A stretch of 64,000 bases of DNA from JANWXD01 sp037446115. GTDB lineage: Bacteria; Acidobacteriota; Terriglobia; Bryobacterales; Bryobacteraceae. This document shows, piece by piece, positions 19,005 through 28,162 of this stretch. Below the pieces are notes generated by a model. The model searched no databases, was not told the DNA's origin, and was given only the letters and a program-made list of their open reading frames with translations. The stretch spans positions 7,605 to 71,604 of the forward strand of contig JBBIJF010000023.1 in NCBI GenBank assembly GCA_037446115.1. The letters run 5' to 3'. A program made the position numbers and the translations under genes. The first letter of the stretch is position 1. Every line of letters begins with the position of its first letter.

Positions 19005-21019
19005 CAACAGAACACCTCGGCAAATGCTTCCTCAGCTTTCTGGACGAACACGAGCCGAAGTCCGCGGTAGACGTCGGGCGGAAACTCGCTCACCTCCCGT
19101 TCATTCTCCTTCGGTAAGACGACCACACGGCAACCGGCATCCCGAGCGGCAGCGATCTTCTGTGCCAGCCCGCCGACGCCAAGAATGTTGCCATGCAGCG
19201 TGATCTCGCCCGTAATGGCTACGTCGTTGCGAACCTTGCGGCGGGTGAGCGCCGAGATGATCCCTATGGCAAAGGCCAGTCCAGCCGAAGGGCCCTCTTT
19301 AGGCACTCCGCCCTGCAAGGCAAGTACGCTCAGGTCGTAGCCATCCCGCAACTCCGATACGATCTCGAGCGACCGGCGGCGGTGGTTGACATACTCGAAG
19401 GCCGCCTTCACGGATTCCTTCATCGCCTTACCCATCGAGCCGAGTCGGTTCAGGGCGCCGTGTCCTTTCTGAGCGAGCACCTCGATCAGCAGAATGGTTC
19501 CCGCCGCTTCGCCCGCCACGGCTAAGCTCACCACCACCCCCACTTGGGGAGACTCGGGAATGCGTAAGGCACGACGGCGGCTCCGTTCGGGTGGGGCGAC
19601 CGGTTGGCGTCTTGCGCCAATCTCGAATTCGATCGTGTACTGGGGATATTCGCCCGGCGCCATGACGGAAAGCTGGTCTTTCACCCGCTGGCGCGCTTCA
19701 ACGGCGTAGGAAACATAATCGGCAAGTTCCTCGTCGGTGGCGCTGCCGTCAGGATGAAGCAGCTTCATCAACCCGCGCACCATGCGGTAGATGGCTTCGG
19801 CGTCGCGCCCCTTGGCATGGTAAAGCCGGTAGCGAGTTGCCGGATCGATGGGCAGGAGCGTATTGCGTAAGAGGTGCAGCAGTTCCGCGAAATAGTCGAG
19901 CGTAAATCCGTACCCTTCGGCGAAGCTCTGATCCGTCAGCTTGGGGATCTCCCAGCCGGGTAGAAAACCGTGGATCCTTTCGAACAGTGCAGTGTCGACC
20001 ATCTCTTCAGGCAGAGGCTCGAGAAGATGTTCGTACTTGGGATGGGGCAGGGTGCCTAGGACGTCGATGTTGCCGACGAAGACGATCGACGCTTCTCCCT
20101 TCACTTGGTATCGACCTAGGCTGAAATTGCCGTACTCCATGTAATCCTTCAAGATGGAGACGGTGGCGGTGGGGTCCTTGAACTCGGTGTGGGCAATCTC
20201 GTCAAAAACAAGTGTGTCGAATTGCGCAACCAAGCCGGGCTTACCGGTGCCGGCATGGACAAAGAGCGCCGCCGGGCTGGCTCGTCCCCCGGAGAGCATA
20301 TAAGTGTAATAGGACAGGTTCTTATAACCGTAGCTCTTGCCGGTCTCCCGCGGTCCCAGTTCAATCAGATGAACCATTCGCTCCGCCATAGGGACTAGGC
20401 GCAGCAGGATGAGGAGCTTTTGCCGCCAGTTATAGGCGGCGGGATTGAGACCCACAGTGTTCAGCAACAGCTCCACCCACTCGTCTCTCGTAAACCGCGA
20501 GCGCGTTTGCTGAAACTCTTTGATGTCGATTCTTCCGTGCTGAAAGGGCGTAAAATCGGTGAGGACGAGCGGCGTCACCTTCGACTTCCAGACCTGCTGT
20601 TCATCGTAGGAAAGCTCCGCAATGCCCCACATTCCTCCCATCAGGCGAGGGTACTTATTAATCAGGCCTTCACTGACGTGGATATAGCGCTCGTTAAGAG
20701 CGGCCAAAGATGCCCAATACTTGTCTTCGCTGGTTTCCAGCCGGACTTCTACACGGCCGATGAGCTCGAGCCTGCGCTTTTGCTTCAGTTGGTGCAGAAG
20801 GCGAGGAGCATCTGCCGGGGAGGCGTAGCTCTTGGCAAGCTTACGTCGGACCTCGGCAGTTTCCGCGTCAAAATCAACGCCCGGGCAGAATTGGTTGATC
20901 AGGTATTCGATCACGTAGCGGGGAAATTCCTTGAGGTCCGATAAACGAGTTCTCTTCTTTTCCACGGCCAAACGGCCGAAGGCTGCAATCACTTTTTCTT
21001 GGAAGGCTGCCTCAGCCAT
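19004..21019 (-). CDS. brxL: BREX Lon-like protein BrxL
   Basis: 671 aa, the usual BrxL size. The order of segments matches BrxL: an N-terminal region with FPRYVIEYLINQFCPG, the Walker A region LIELGPRETGKSYGYK (about residue 220), FDEIAHTEFKDP and IVFVGNIDV in the AAA+ core, then a C-terminal Lon-type protease domain with serine motif KEGPSAGLAFA (about 575), TGEITLHG and the lysine in GGLAQKIAAARDAG (about 619). Unlike some BrxL proteins, the Lon catalytic dyad appears intact. It overlaps pglZ by 8 bases and brxA by 1. It is the strongest single BREX marker here. Confidence 0.9.
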   Translation of the reverse strand: MAEAAFQEKVIAAFGRLAVEKKRTRLSDLKEFPRYVIEYLINQFCPGVDFDAETAEVRRKLAKSYASPADAPRLLHQLKQKRRLELIGRVEVRLETSEDKYWASLAALNERYIHVSEGLINKYPRLMGGMWGIAELSYDEQQVWKSKVTPLVLTDFTPFQHGRIDIKEFQQTRSRFTRDEWVELLLNTVGLNPAAYNWRQKLLILLRLVPMAERMVHLIELGPRETGKSYGYKNLSYYTYMLSGGRASPAALFVHAGTGKPGLVAQFDTLVFDEIAHTEFKDPTATVSILKDYMEYGNFSLGRYQVKGEASIVFVGNIDVLGTLPHPKYEHLLEPLPEEMVDTALFERIHGFLPGWEIPKLTDQSFAEGYGFTLDYFAELLHLLRNTLLPIDPATRYRLYHAKGRDAEAIYRMVRGLMKLLHPDGSATDEELADYVSYAVEARQRVKDQLSVMAPGEYPQYTIEFEIGARRQPVAPPERSRRRALRIPESPQVGVVVSLAVAGEAAGTILLIEVLAQKGHGALNRLGSMGKAMKESVKAAFEYVNHRRRSLEIVSELRDGYDLSVLALQGGVPKEGPSAGLAFAIGIISALTRRKVRNDVAITGEITLHGNILGVGGLAQKIAAARDAGCRVVVLPKENEREVSEFPPDVYRGLRLVFVQKAEEAFAEVFC

Positions 21020-23660
21020 CGCCCCACAACTTCTTCAGTTTCAGTTTGACCTCGTCCTCCGGCACGGGTGCCGGGGCGACATCCACGTCCAACGGTGCTT
21101 GCCCGACCAGATGCTCCCCCAGCCAGGCCTGGATCCTTAACTGTCGCCGCCCTGGTGATGACGGGAGGTACTTGAGGGTGTGGAGTCGGGGTGTGGTCTC
21201 GGCACCGGCCAGAAGGAGTGGTTCGACATCGGGGCAGTCTGCAGCTAGGCGAACTGGAGAGGCCAGCCGTCCGTCCGCGGAGACGCTGACCTGAATCAGG
21301 GCCGCCTTGCCAACGACCACCTCCTCTCTCAAATTCACACTCAGGCGGATCCGCACCGGCGCCAGGCGGTGTCGTAGGAAAGCAAGCGGCACGACCAGCT
21401 CGGCCATGCTGATTCCGCCGTGCCGGTAATTCACGCTGGCTCTCCCAGCCGAGTTGTGAAGGTCTCGGCTCCGGAGGTGAAAGCCAGGACGCGGAAAGAC
21501 GAAAAAGCCGGGCTTGTCGTGTCCCAAGATTCGTGCCGGAATCTGAAACAGGTGTCTTGCGCGTTGGTCCTCAACCCGAGCAGGGATCCAAGCGCTACGA
21601 TAGCCCACGGCGGTTGCATCGTCAAGAAAAACGGGGGAGCCACCCTCGCGGCGGTAGTGCCCGTGGTCCGCCGTCACAAAAACGAGTGTCTCTGGCCCGT
21701 TCTCTAGGAGTAAAGCGCGGACTTCGCGGACAAACGGTTGCAGTGCTGCGTCCATCGTGTTGCGATCCCAATCCGAACGATGCGAAAGCACGTCGGGGAA
21801 GTCAAACACGCCGGCTGAGGTCTTGCCATCGGCTGACCGAACCAAATACCGCATTCCGGTGCGCCTACTCGGAGCTTCCGCGAAATTGGCCGTAATACCG
21901 TGGACGCGTCGGAGTGTTTCGGCCAACATCCCCACTTCCTTCGCCCCGGGGCGGAGATCCCCCGGACGCTGGCCGGCAAAGAAGCACGCGCGGGAGATGG
22001 CGGTTTCCGAAGGCAGCTCAGCGAGGCCCAGGACTTCCTCCACCTCATAATCCTGCTCGAGGGCAGGCCGGATGAGCCGGCGCCAAATGTCGAGGCGCAT
22101 GCTGTCGATGACCAGGATGAGCGCCGGTTGGATCTTGCCTTCGGTCGTCCGCCGCCTGGGTCCAATGAAACGCTCATAAAACCATCTGGTTGTGATCGCC
22201 TGGGCCGGGACTAGTTCGGAATAGCGAACTTCCAGCAGCCTCCCAAATTCGAAGTCTAGATCATCACGTATGCGACCGGCCCGATTCATCAAGTCGCGGG
22301 AGGCGCGAACGTCAGAATTCCAACGTTGCTCAAAGCCCGGGGCAAATGCCCATTCCCGGCGCGCGGGACCTTCGATGTCGACAATCAAACCATTGAGTTC
22401 CCCCAACAGCGAATCTATGCGATAAGCCTCCCTCTGGTCGTAAACATCGAAGAAGTGCTGGAGCGTGAGTTCTCGTGGCGGGGTCAACCGAATGTGATCC
22501 AGAGCTTGTTTTGCGGCTTGCACGACCTGTTCGAGCGCCCGGGTGGTTTCCCGAAACTGGGGGACCAGCTTAGTAAGGGAGAACTCGTCAGCGTCCCCGC
22601 TAACGGTGACGGGGGCGAGTCGGGGAACGGGCGTACTGACCACGAGTTGTTTGAGTTTCGTCGAAAATCGTTCGCGTTCCCAAAACAGCCGAGCACACTC
22701 GGGATCGTCCAAACCAAGCCTAGCATGTAAGTGCTGCGAGAACGCCCCCGTGAGGAGGTCTTCGAAGCGCGGGACCTCTTCTGTGATGAACCAGGAAGGG
22801 GCTTCGGAGACCTGCATCGCGGGGCAATCCGAATAGCCTGCCAAGGCGGGAGAGAGCAAGGGCAAGAGCTGGCCCGGCTCCTCCAGCTCGGGCGGCTGAG
22901 TGTGCTGACTGAAAATGATCAGCGCCACCACTGCCTGACGGGCCGTGTCAGAATTCGGTCCGAATAAATCGCCGAGCGGCCGCGGCAGCAATGCCAGACG
23001 CTCACGGATTTCTTCAATCTCACGGTGATTGAAGAACTTGGCAAGATTCCGCCACTTTTCCTGCCCGTGGAATGCAAGTTCAAGGGCCAACATTGGATCA
23101 GTAAGGCCCACTAAATCAATCCCGAGGGCGGCGCTGGCCCCGACCAGCAAAAGATCCTGCGAGGTGAGAGCCTTTCCGGAGTCCCGGTAGCTCTTAAACG
23201 CCGCAACGAACCCTTCAGGATCCGTCCGGGCTAACTCCTCGTAAGGGTAGATGTTCACCTCCGGCGGCCAGCCAGTGTCTTCGGTCGCGTAAACGAGGAA
23301 GTCGCGGATGGTGGGACGGAACCGAGCGTCTTTGTCAACCAGGGGCTTCCAGTCGGGTGCTTTGAGCGGAATCAGATCACTGGGCTTGGCATCTGTCGGC
23401 GCCAGATGGGGTTCGCGAAGCCGATAGGACTGGTCAATGAGAACGAGCCTGGCGCTCGTCGGCGACCAGGCTGCCAAGGCCTTACGGAGAGACCAAGCGT
23501 TGTCGACAACTACGACCGGCACTTTGCTGAGAGTCAGCTTGGACCTGAGAGACTCAGCTTCACTCTCGGAAATGAGCCGATATGGATCCTCGACCCAGAC
23601 CAGGCGGCGGTACGTTGCCAGGGCTTCCACGTGCTGGCGTGCCCACTCGGATGGGTACAT
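21012..23660 (-). CDS. pglZ: PglZ alkaline-phosphatase-like BREX protein
   Basis: 882 aa, first gene of the defence operon. The C-terminal half carries the PglZ domain: LILVIDSMRLDIW (about 510), VFVTADHGHYR (about 662) and YRHGGISMAELVVPLAF (about 745), the metal-site and HGG-S-E motifs of the family. The N-terminal half is helical and less conserved. PglZ is the signature protein of BREX; its enzymatic role is unsettled. The ATG at 23660 has no strong ribosome site, and no clear promoter was found in the decayed DNA upstream. Confidence 0.9.
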   Translation of the reverse strand: MYPSEWARQHVEALATYRRLVWVEDPYRLISESEAESLRSKLTLSKVPVVVVDNAWSLRKALAAWSPTSARLVLIDQSYRLREPHLAPTDAKPSDLIPLKAPDWKPLVDKDARFRPTIRDFLVYATEDTGWPPEVNIYPYEELARTDPEGFVAAFKSYRDSGKALTSQDLLLVGASAALGIDLVGLTDPMLALELAFHGQEKWRNLAKFFNHREIEEIRERLALLPRPLGDLFGPNSDTARQAVVALIIFSQHTQPPELEEPGQLLPLLSPALAGYSDCPAMQVSEAPSWFITEEVPRFEDLLTGAFSQHLHARLGLDDPECARLFWERERFSTKLKQLVVSTPVPRLAPVTVSGDADEFSLTKLVPQFRETTRALEQVVQAAKQALDHIRLTPPRELTLQHFFDVYDQREAYRIDSLLGELNGLIVDIEGPARREWAFAPGFEQRWNSDVRASRDLMNRAGRIRDDLDFEFGRLLEVRYSELVPAQAITTRWFYERFIGPRRRTTEGKIQPALILVIDSMRLDIWRRLIRPALEQDYEVEEVLGLAELPSETAISRACFFAGQRPGDLRPGAKEVGMLAETLRRVHGITANFAEAPSRRTGMRYLVRSADGKTSAGVFDFPDVLSHRSDWDRNTMDAALQPFVREVRALLLENGPETLVFVTADHGHYRREGGSPVFLDDATAVGYRSAWIPARVEDQRARHLFQIPARILGHDKPGFFVFPRPGFHLRSRDLHNSAGRASVNYRHGGISMAELVVPLAFLRHRLAPVRIRLSVNLREEVVVGKAALIQVSVSADGRLASPVRLAADCPDVEPLLLAGAETTPRLHTLKYLPSSPGRRQLRIQAWLGEHLVGQAPLDVDVAPAPVPEDEVKLKLKKLWGDG

Positions 23661-25267
23661 ACCCTATTTCAGGAACATTCTCACTCAATGGGCATACGCA
23701 GGCAACAGGGGTCCCACTTCAAACCGCCTGAACCCCGGTGGGATTCTCGCAGCGAGATGAAAAAACTGGGAACCGCGCGGCGGCGCTCCTGTGCGGACGC
23801 TCAGGCGGCTTGCGGCGGGAGACGCGGCAACCACCTGCACTAACAGGTCGCTGAAATACGGCCCATGAATTAATCCGAAATGCCCTTCGATTTGTTGGTC
23901 GGGGTCTGAAAATTCCAACCGCAGTCTTCTCGCCGCCCGCTGAGGGCGCGACTCAGGCCCGGCGGAACGCCGTTTGCCTTCCCGGGGCGCTCTTCACGCA
24001 GTCGCCGCCATCCGGTTCCTCAGCCGCACCAGATCGTAAGCCGCCGCGGCCAGGGTCACCATCCATGGTGATGTCAAGCTGCCTGTGTGAAAACCCGGAG
24101 AGTGCGGTTGTTCCATTCTCAATTGATTAGGCCTTTGCACGATCGAGTCGGTCATGCGGCCCACAATGGGCACGTTGGCCAAGGACAGCACGCACCGGGT
24201 GCACCGTCGAACCTTCGACAAGCACCCCTTCGATCACGTTCGTCCGCAACTGTCGGCTCCCATCGTGGCCCACCTCGTAGGCCGTCAGCTGGGGACATCA
24301 ACATCTTGACGCGCTTGCAGCCGGCTGCCCGCCAGCTCGTCACCTCGTCCCGGGACTGACTCCAACCAGATGGATATCTCCGAAGACTGCGAGGCCCTAT
24401 GATCGACGACAAGGCGACTGCTGCTCCCGAAAGCCCGTCAAGTCCTCGCCTTCGTCAGCCCCACTGCGGGCCGACGCTCCGACCTAGTCTACCGTTATGG
24501 GCCGTAGCGGCCTTTTAACGGCCCTGAGAACCCCGGGGACGATGCAGAAGTCTTCCCCGCCTCCGATCGTTTGCCAGAATCTTGCCAAAGGTGTGCCAAA
24601 AAGCTCTGGCGGAGCGATCCCGACCCGGATTTCCGGCCTTGTGCTCCGCAAACTGGTTTCCACGGGCGGCGAAGCTGGTCGCAGGCGGCCTTGATAATCC
24701 CCGAGTAAGTTAGGTTTTGGCCCGTGGCAGCAGGACCCGATCGACGGTGATGCCCTTGACGTAACTGGCTTGCCCGTTCGACAGTGGAAGTAAGCCGATG
24801 CCAGGATCGCCCACAGCTGTGGAATCCGTAGCCCTCGAGGGTGAGCGTGTGGGCAGCGTTGTCGGGAACACGGAACGGGCAGACGCAGCTTGCGGGAAAG
24901 CCAGCCGACCGACAGGGTCCCTGGTCTTGTGGTTAGATCCCGCGACGCAGGAGCTGGTCCGCGGCATGGAGCCAGTTCGTCGGTCAATGGCCGAAAAGGA
25001 AACCCAAGCGAGTTTGCTTGTTGCTGGGCGTCATCGGCTGGCTGGACAGTGGCGGCAAGAGGAGTCGACGCCGGAAAGTGCGCCAAGCCCGACGCCGGCC
25101 AGTTCGTGCCGACCAACGCACGAGGCCGCCGGTTCAAGGGAGCCTCGGACGATCGGCTCGTAAACGCCGCTCACTGAGGCCGTCCTCGTCCCCGGTCGTG
25201 GCTGCCCCATCCGAGCAGGCCGCAACGAAGTCCCAGCGCATCCTGACGGGTCTCGCTCGTGCTCGCA
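23661..25267. other. gene-poor right end of the island, decayed DNA
   Basis: About 1.6 kb with only short, conflicting frames. I see a transposase-like tail (23994-24066) and, on the minus strand near 24720-24880, two out-of-frame pieces (PDNAAHTLTLEGYGF and NGQASYVKGITVDRVLL) that read like fragments of a broken exported protein. A 77-codon minus frame at 23685-23918 just upstream of pglZ is not recognisable. No tRNA, integrase or CRISPR was seen. The promoter of the BREX operon should lie here. Confidence 0.6.
23994..24066 (-). mobile_element. remnant of an insertion-sequence transposase C-terminus
   Basis: The minus frame ends WMVTLAAAAYDLVRLRNRMA then a stop. The pattern LTAAAYNLVRMRxLL is typical of the last residues of IS5/IS1182-type transposases. 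Upstream sequence does not continue as a transposase, so only the tail survives. This fits an island once handled by mobile DNA. Confidence 0.4.
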
Positions 25268-25322
25268 GCGCCGCATTCGCACGCCCTCCGGCTCCGGCCC
25301 GGACGCCGTCTGGCTGCTTTAG
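25268..25322 (+). repeat. right 55-bp direct repeat bounding the BREX island
   Basis: A copy of 9096-9150 with one synonymous change (G at 25283). It still reads as the last 18 codons of the YVTN protein, including TAG. The TTA inside it is also the stop codon of the minus-strand metallophosphoesterase, so this end looks like the intact ancestral junction. Confidence 0.9.
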
Positions 25323-26287
25323 GCCTCCCGGCCCACCGTGGCCAGTTGCAGCACGACGACCTCGGGCGGACAGTTGAACCGCACCGGGAGCATCGAGCAG
25401 CCGACGCCGGCGCTGGTGTAACCTTGCATGGCGCCGTGGCGCCACAGACCGGCTGCGTATGCCTTCGGGCAGCGGGCGTTGACCAGCGGCGCCACGCCCC
25501 CGGGAAGGCGGATCTGTCCCCAGTGCGTGTGCCCGCACAAGTAGAGGTGGAACCCGGCGCGGGCCGCTTCCTCGTACAGCTCCGGCGAATGGGCCAGCAA
25601 AATGCGGAATGCCTCAGGCGCGCCTCCGGCGGCGCGTGCCAGATCGTCGCAGCCGTAGTAATGGGGATCGTCCACTCCCGCCAGCCACACGCCGTCTTCG
25701 AGCAGCGTTCCCTCGTTGACCAGAAGCCGGATGCCGATTCCCTCCAGGGCCGCAGCCATATCGGCGCCGTCGTGATTGCCCAGGATTGCGTAAATGCCGA
25801 GGCGCGAACGGATCGCACGGACGACCTTTTCCATGCGGGGAACGACGCGCTCCCAGGGCCCCTCGACTTCGAAGCGGTAATCGCCCGTCAACACGCACAC
25901 ATCGCAGGGCAGCAGCGGCAGCCGTTGCGCAAGCACTTCGGCCAGCCCCTCCACGCCGTCAATGTGAAAATCGCTCAAGTGAAGTACCCGGAACGGATTC
26001 GACGCAGGCGGCAGCGCCGGACATTGCAGCTGAAGCTTTCGTATGACGGGGCGGCATGCGTTCTCGAGACCTCGGCGGTACAAGCCGGCCGCCCGCAACA
26101 GCCACTTCAAAACCGGGGCCAGGGCGCGGTCATGGCGGAGCAGGAAATCGCCGCGGCCGTGTGCGCGCTTTCCCTTGTGGTGCAGGGCTTCGATCGCCCG
26201 CCGGCAGGCGAGCCGCTCTTCGAGCTCCCGCAGGCGCTGCTCGCTCGCCGCCACCGCTTTTTCGCAATCGCCCGACACGCCGTTCAC
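25319..26287 (-). CDS. calcineurin-like metallophosphoesterase
   Basis: 322 aa with all metal-binding blocks in order: LHLSDFHIDG, VLTGDYRF, ILGNHDGADM, ILLAHSPEL and LCGHTHWGQIRLPGG. This resembles the YkuE/UDP-diacylglucosamine-hydrolase-like branch. The first 90 residues are basic and helical (AASEQRLRELEERLACRRA) and the start is an uncertain GTG. Its stop codon lies in the right island repeat, with its C-terminus GREA intact. Substrate is unknown; it was the convergent neighbour of the YVTN gene before the island arrived. Confidence 0.85.
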   Translation of the reverse strand: MNGVSGDCEKAVAASEQRLRELEERLACRRAIEALHHKGKRAHGRGDFLLRHDRALAPVLKWLLRAAGLYRRGLENACRPVIRKLQLQCPALPPASNPFRVLHLSDFHIDGVEGLAEVLAQRLPLLPCDVCVLTGDYRFEVEGPWERVVPRMEKVVRAIRSRLGIYAILGNHDGADMAAALEGIGIRLLVNEGTLLEDGVWLAGVDDPHYYGCDDLARAAGGAPEAFRILLAHSPELYEEAARAGFHLYLCGHTHWGQIRLPGGVAPLVNARCPKAYAAGLWRHGAMQGYTSAGVGCSMLPVRFNCPPEVVVLQLATVGREA

Positions 26288-26430
26288 AACCGCTTCAACC
26301 CAACCTAAAACCCCTTGCGGGACGCTTACAAGTTATTGTCCGCCAAATTGTTGGCCCTTGCCGCATCCTGCCCGGACGCGACCGGCACGGCTGAGGCACG
26401 CCCGCAAGCTGCTGCTAGCATATTATCGGC

Positions 26431-26649
26431 ATGAAAAAGGCAGAACTGGCCCGAAAGATCGCCCGGCAGGCCAAGCTCAGCGACGCCGTCGCCGCCGACC
26501 AGCTGGACCGTGTGCTCCACCGGATTCTCAAGGAGCTCAAAAAGGGACGCACCGTCCGACTGCCCGGACTCGGCACGCTCACTCCGGGCCGCACGCCGGG
26601 GTTCCGCTTCACCCCGCTCAAGGACGCCGGCGGTGCAAAGAAACGTTGA
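26431..26649 (+). CDS. small HU/IHF-like DNA-binding protein
   Basis: 72 aa: KKAELARKIARQAKLSDAVA forms the helix-turn-helix start of the HU fold, and GRTVRLPGLGTLTPGRTPGF matches the first beta hairpin (HU: V.L.GFGTF..). The DNA-embracing arm and C-terminal helix of a normal 90-aa HU are absent or shortened. A TATTAT element (26421-26426) just before the ATG could be a -10 box of a near-leaderless promoter, though no good -35 is seen. The 3' end overlaps the TIR gene by 17 bases, so the two are probably coupled. Confidence 0.7.
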   Translation: MKKAELARKIARQAKLSDAVAADQLDRVLHRILKELKKGRTVRLPGLGTLTPGRTPGFRFTPLKDAGGAKKR

Positions 26650-27190
26650 ACAGGTCGCCCGGGTACTTGCGGACTGTCTCCGCAAAGGCTACACCGTGGA
26701 CATTGACGGCCTCGGTGTGTTTCGCCCGGCCTCCGGCGGCTACGAGTTTTACCCCCACACCGCCCCCAAGGTCTTTCTGGCCTACGTCCGAGAGGACCTT
26801 GCGCAAGTCGAACGGCTTTATCGCGCGCTGCGGCGCAGGGGCTTCGATCCGTGGCTTGACCGGAAAAAACTGCTCCCGGGTCAGGACTGGCCGCGCGCCA
26901 TCCAGCGCGCCATCGAGCTGGCGGACTTCTTCGTAGCCTGCTTTTCCACGCGCTCGGTGCGCAAGCGCGGCGAATTTCACTCGGAGCTTCGCTTTGCGCT
27001 GGAGTGCGCTCGCCGGCTCCCCCTCGATGAGGTTTATTTCCTTCCCGTCCGCCTGGATGATTGCCCCGTACCCGCGCGGATCGCGCGCGAGATTCAATAC
27101 GTGGATCTGTTCCCGGACTGGAATACCGGCGTGGCGCGTTTGGTCGCAGCGCTGCACGGGGCGGCGGGACGGCGCCGCAAGGCCGCCTGA
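26633..27190 (+). CDS. HU-like half domain fused to a TIR domain
   Basis: About 185 aa from GTG 26633, overlapping the HU-like gene. Residues 1-45 (VARVLADCLRKGYTVDIDGL, GVFRPASGGYEFYP) repeat the second half of the neighbouring HU-like protein. Residues 47-165 form a TIR domain of the bacterial type: PKVFLAYVREDLAQVERLY, DPWLDRKKLLPGQDWPRAIQ, DFFVACFSTRSV, then a Glu in FHSELRFALECA at the expected NADase position. Bacterial TIR proteins often cleave NAD+ in defence; that role, and DNA sensing through the HU-like part, are inferences. An earlier start would run into the HU gene in another frame. Confidence 0.75.
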   Translation: MQRNVEQVARVLADCLRKGYTVDIDGLGVFRPASGGYEFYPHTAPKVFLAYVREDLAQVERLYRALRRRGFDPWLDRKKLLPGQDWPRAIQRAIELADFFVACFSTRSVRKRGEFHSELRFALECARRLPLDEVYFLPVRLDDCPVPARIAREIQYVDLFPDWNTGVARLVAALHGAAGRRRKAA

Positions 27191-27282
27191 GAAGCTGCTG
27201 CAACCCTCCTTCTCCGGCGCGGGCTTCCTCGAGCGGTAGCCTCCCGGCCGGCCAACGTCGCCACCCAAGCCGACATCCCTCC

Positions 27283-27981
27283 TCAGCGCGGCGCTTTCTC
27301 CAACCGCAGCCGTCCAAACGCCTCCGGCACGTGATAGCTCGGCGCGCCGGTGGGCCGCCATGCGATGAAGACGCGTTGCGGCGGCGGACCCTGGATGCGG
27401 TAAAAATTGATGCGCATCTCCAGCCCCGGCTCGGGCTTGCGGCGGTCTATGGCCGCGAGGGGAATCTTCATCTCCCCGTACCAGATCTTGCGTGCCGGAT
27501 CCACGCGGGCTTTCACCTGAAAGCCCGAATTCCATCGCCAGCCGCCCTCCGGCTTCGGGTTGTCCCGGTCAATGTCGAGATCCACCCACTCGCCCTGGGG
27601 CGAAACCTGAAATTCCTTGTACTGCCGGATGTTGGTAAAGTCCGTGCCGATGAAAACCTCGGCCACGTCCCATTCCCACAGCTTGTTGGTTTCTTCCTTC
27701 GTCGTCGGATTCGGCTTCAGATACAACTGCTCATACGGGCAGATGAAAAGGAAATAGAGGTGTCGCTCGGTCCAGCGGGATCGGATCTCGGTGCGGTGCC
27801 CCGGAGCCGGCTCCCCGCGCGGACCGCGTTCGGCCAACACGCCCGGGATGTCCTTCCAAGCCGGGCTGTCAGGGTCGGCTGTGAGATCAAAGTCCTCGGC
27901 GCTGAAATAGCTGGCAATGACGTCCGGCCGTTGCGCCGAGGCGATCGCGCACAGAAGAATAAGAAACAACCAGATCTTCAT
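27283..27981 (-). CDS. secreted carbohydrate-binding family 9-like protein
   Basis: 232 aa from ATG 27981 (GGAGGGG just upstream). The signal peptide is MKIWLFLILLCAIASA. The body follows the CBM9-like plan: TADPDSPAWKDIPGV, RSRWTERHLYFLFICPY, WEWDVAEVFIGTD, QYKEFQVSPQGEWVDLDID, and WYGEMKIPLAAIDRRKPEPG. It probably binds sugar or acts as an extracytoplasmic accessory protein; no catalytic motif was seen. Divergent from the esterase gene. Confidence 0.75.
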   Translation of the reverse strand: MKIWLFLILLCAIASAQRPDVIASYFSAEDFDLTADPDSPAWKDIPGVLAERGPRGEPAPGHRTEIRSRWTERHLYFLFICPYEQLYLKPNPTTKEETNKLWEWDVAEVFIGTDFTNIRQYKEFQVSPQGEWVDLDIDRDNPKPEGGWRWNSGFQVKARVDPARKIWYGEMKIPLAAIDRRKPEPGLEMRINFYRIQGPPPQRVFIAWRPTGAPSYHVPEAFGRLRLEKAPR

Positions 27982-28162
27982 TTCCCCTCCAGTATAGGAC
28001 GGCGACACCGATCCACCCGCCGAACATTCGATCACCGCGGCGGCCGCCAATTGCCTGGTGCGGCCAAGCCTCGGCCGCCGGCTCAGCTCCTCCGGGCGCA
28101 CAGCATGCCAATACCTCGCCGGCCCGCGCCCGGCCGGCCCGGGATCGAGGTTTAATAGTCGT

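Larger units (their letters stand above)
9151..25267. mobile_element. about 16.1-kb BREX-type defence island inserted at the 3' end of the YVTN gene
   Basis: Everything between the two 55-bp repeats: eight minus-strand defence genes (9147-23660) plus about 1.6 kb without intact genes. Removing the segment together with one repeat joins the YVTN stop directly to the convergent metallophosphoesterase stop at 25319-25321, a plausible ancestral locus. By eye the base and codon use is less GC-rich than the flanks. No intact integrase or transposase is present; a transposase-like tail lies at 23994-24066. The island boundaries are seen directly; the mechanism is inferred. Confidence 0.75.

Noticed and set aside
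9857..23660. DISARM or a classical type I/III restriction system
   Set aside because: PglZ and BrxL are BREX markers, and no DrmA/DrmB helicase or R subunit is present.
24484..25137. 217-codon minus frame in the right arm of the island as a gene
   Set aside because: No start signal, no family, Pro/Arg/Ser-biased, and overlapping frames in the same stretch look equally open.
9151..25267. Integrase or relaxase for the island
   Set aside because: No intact recombinase frame was found; only a transposase-like tail, so mobility is inferred from the repeats alone.
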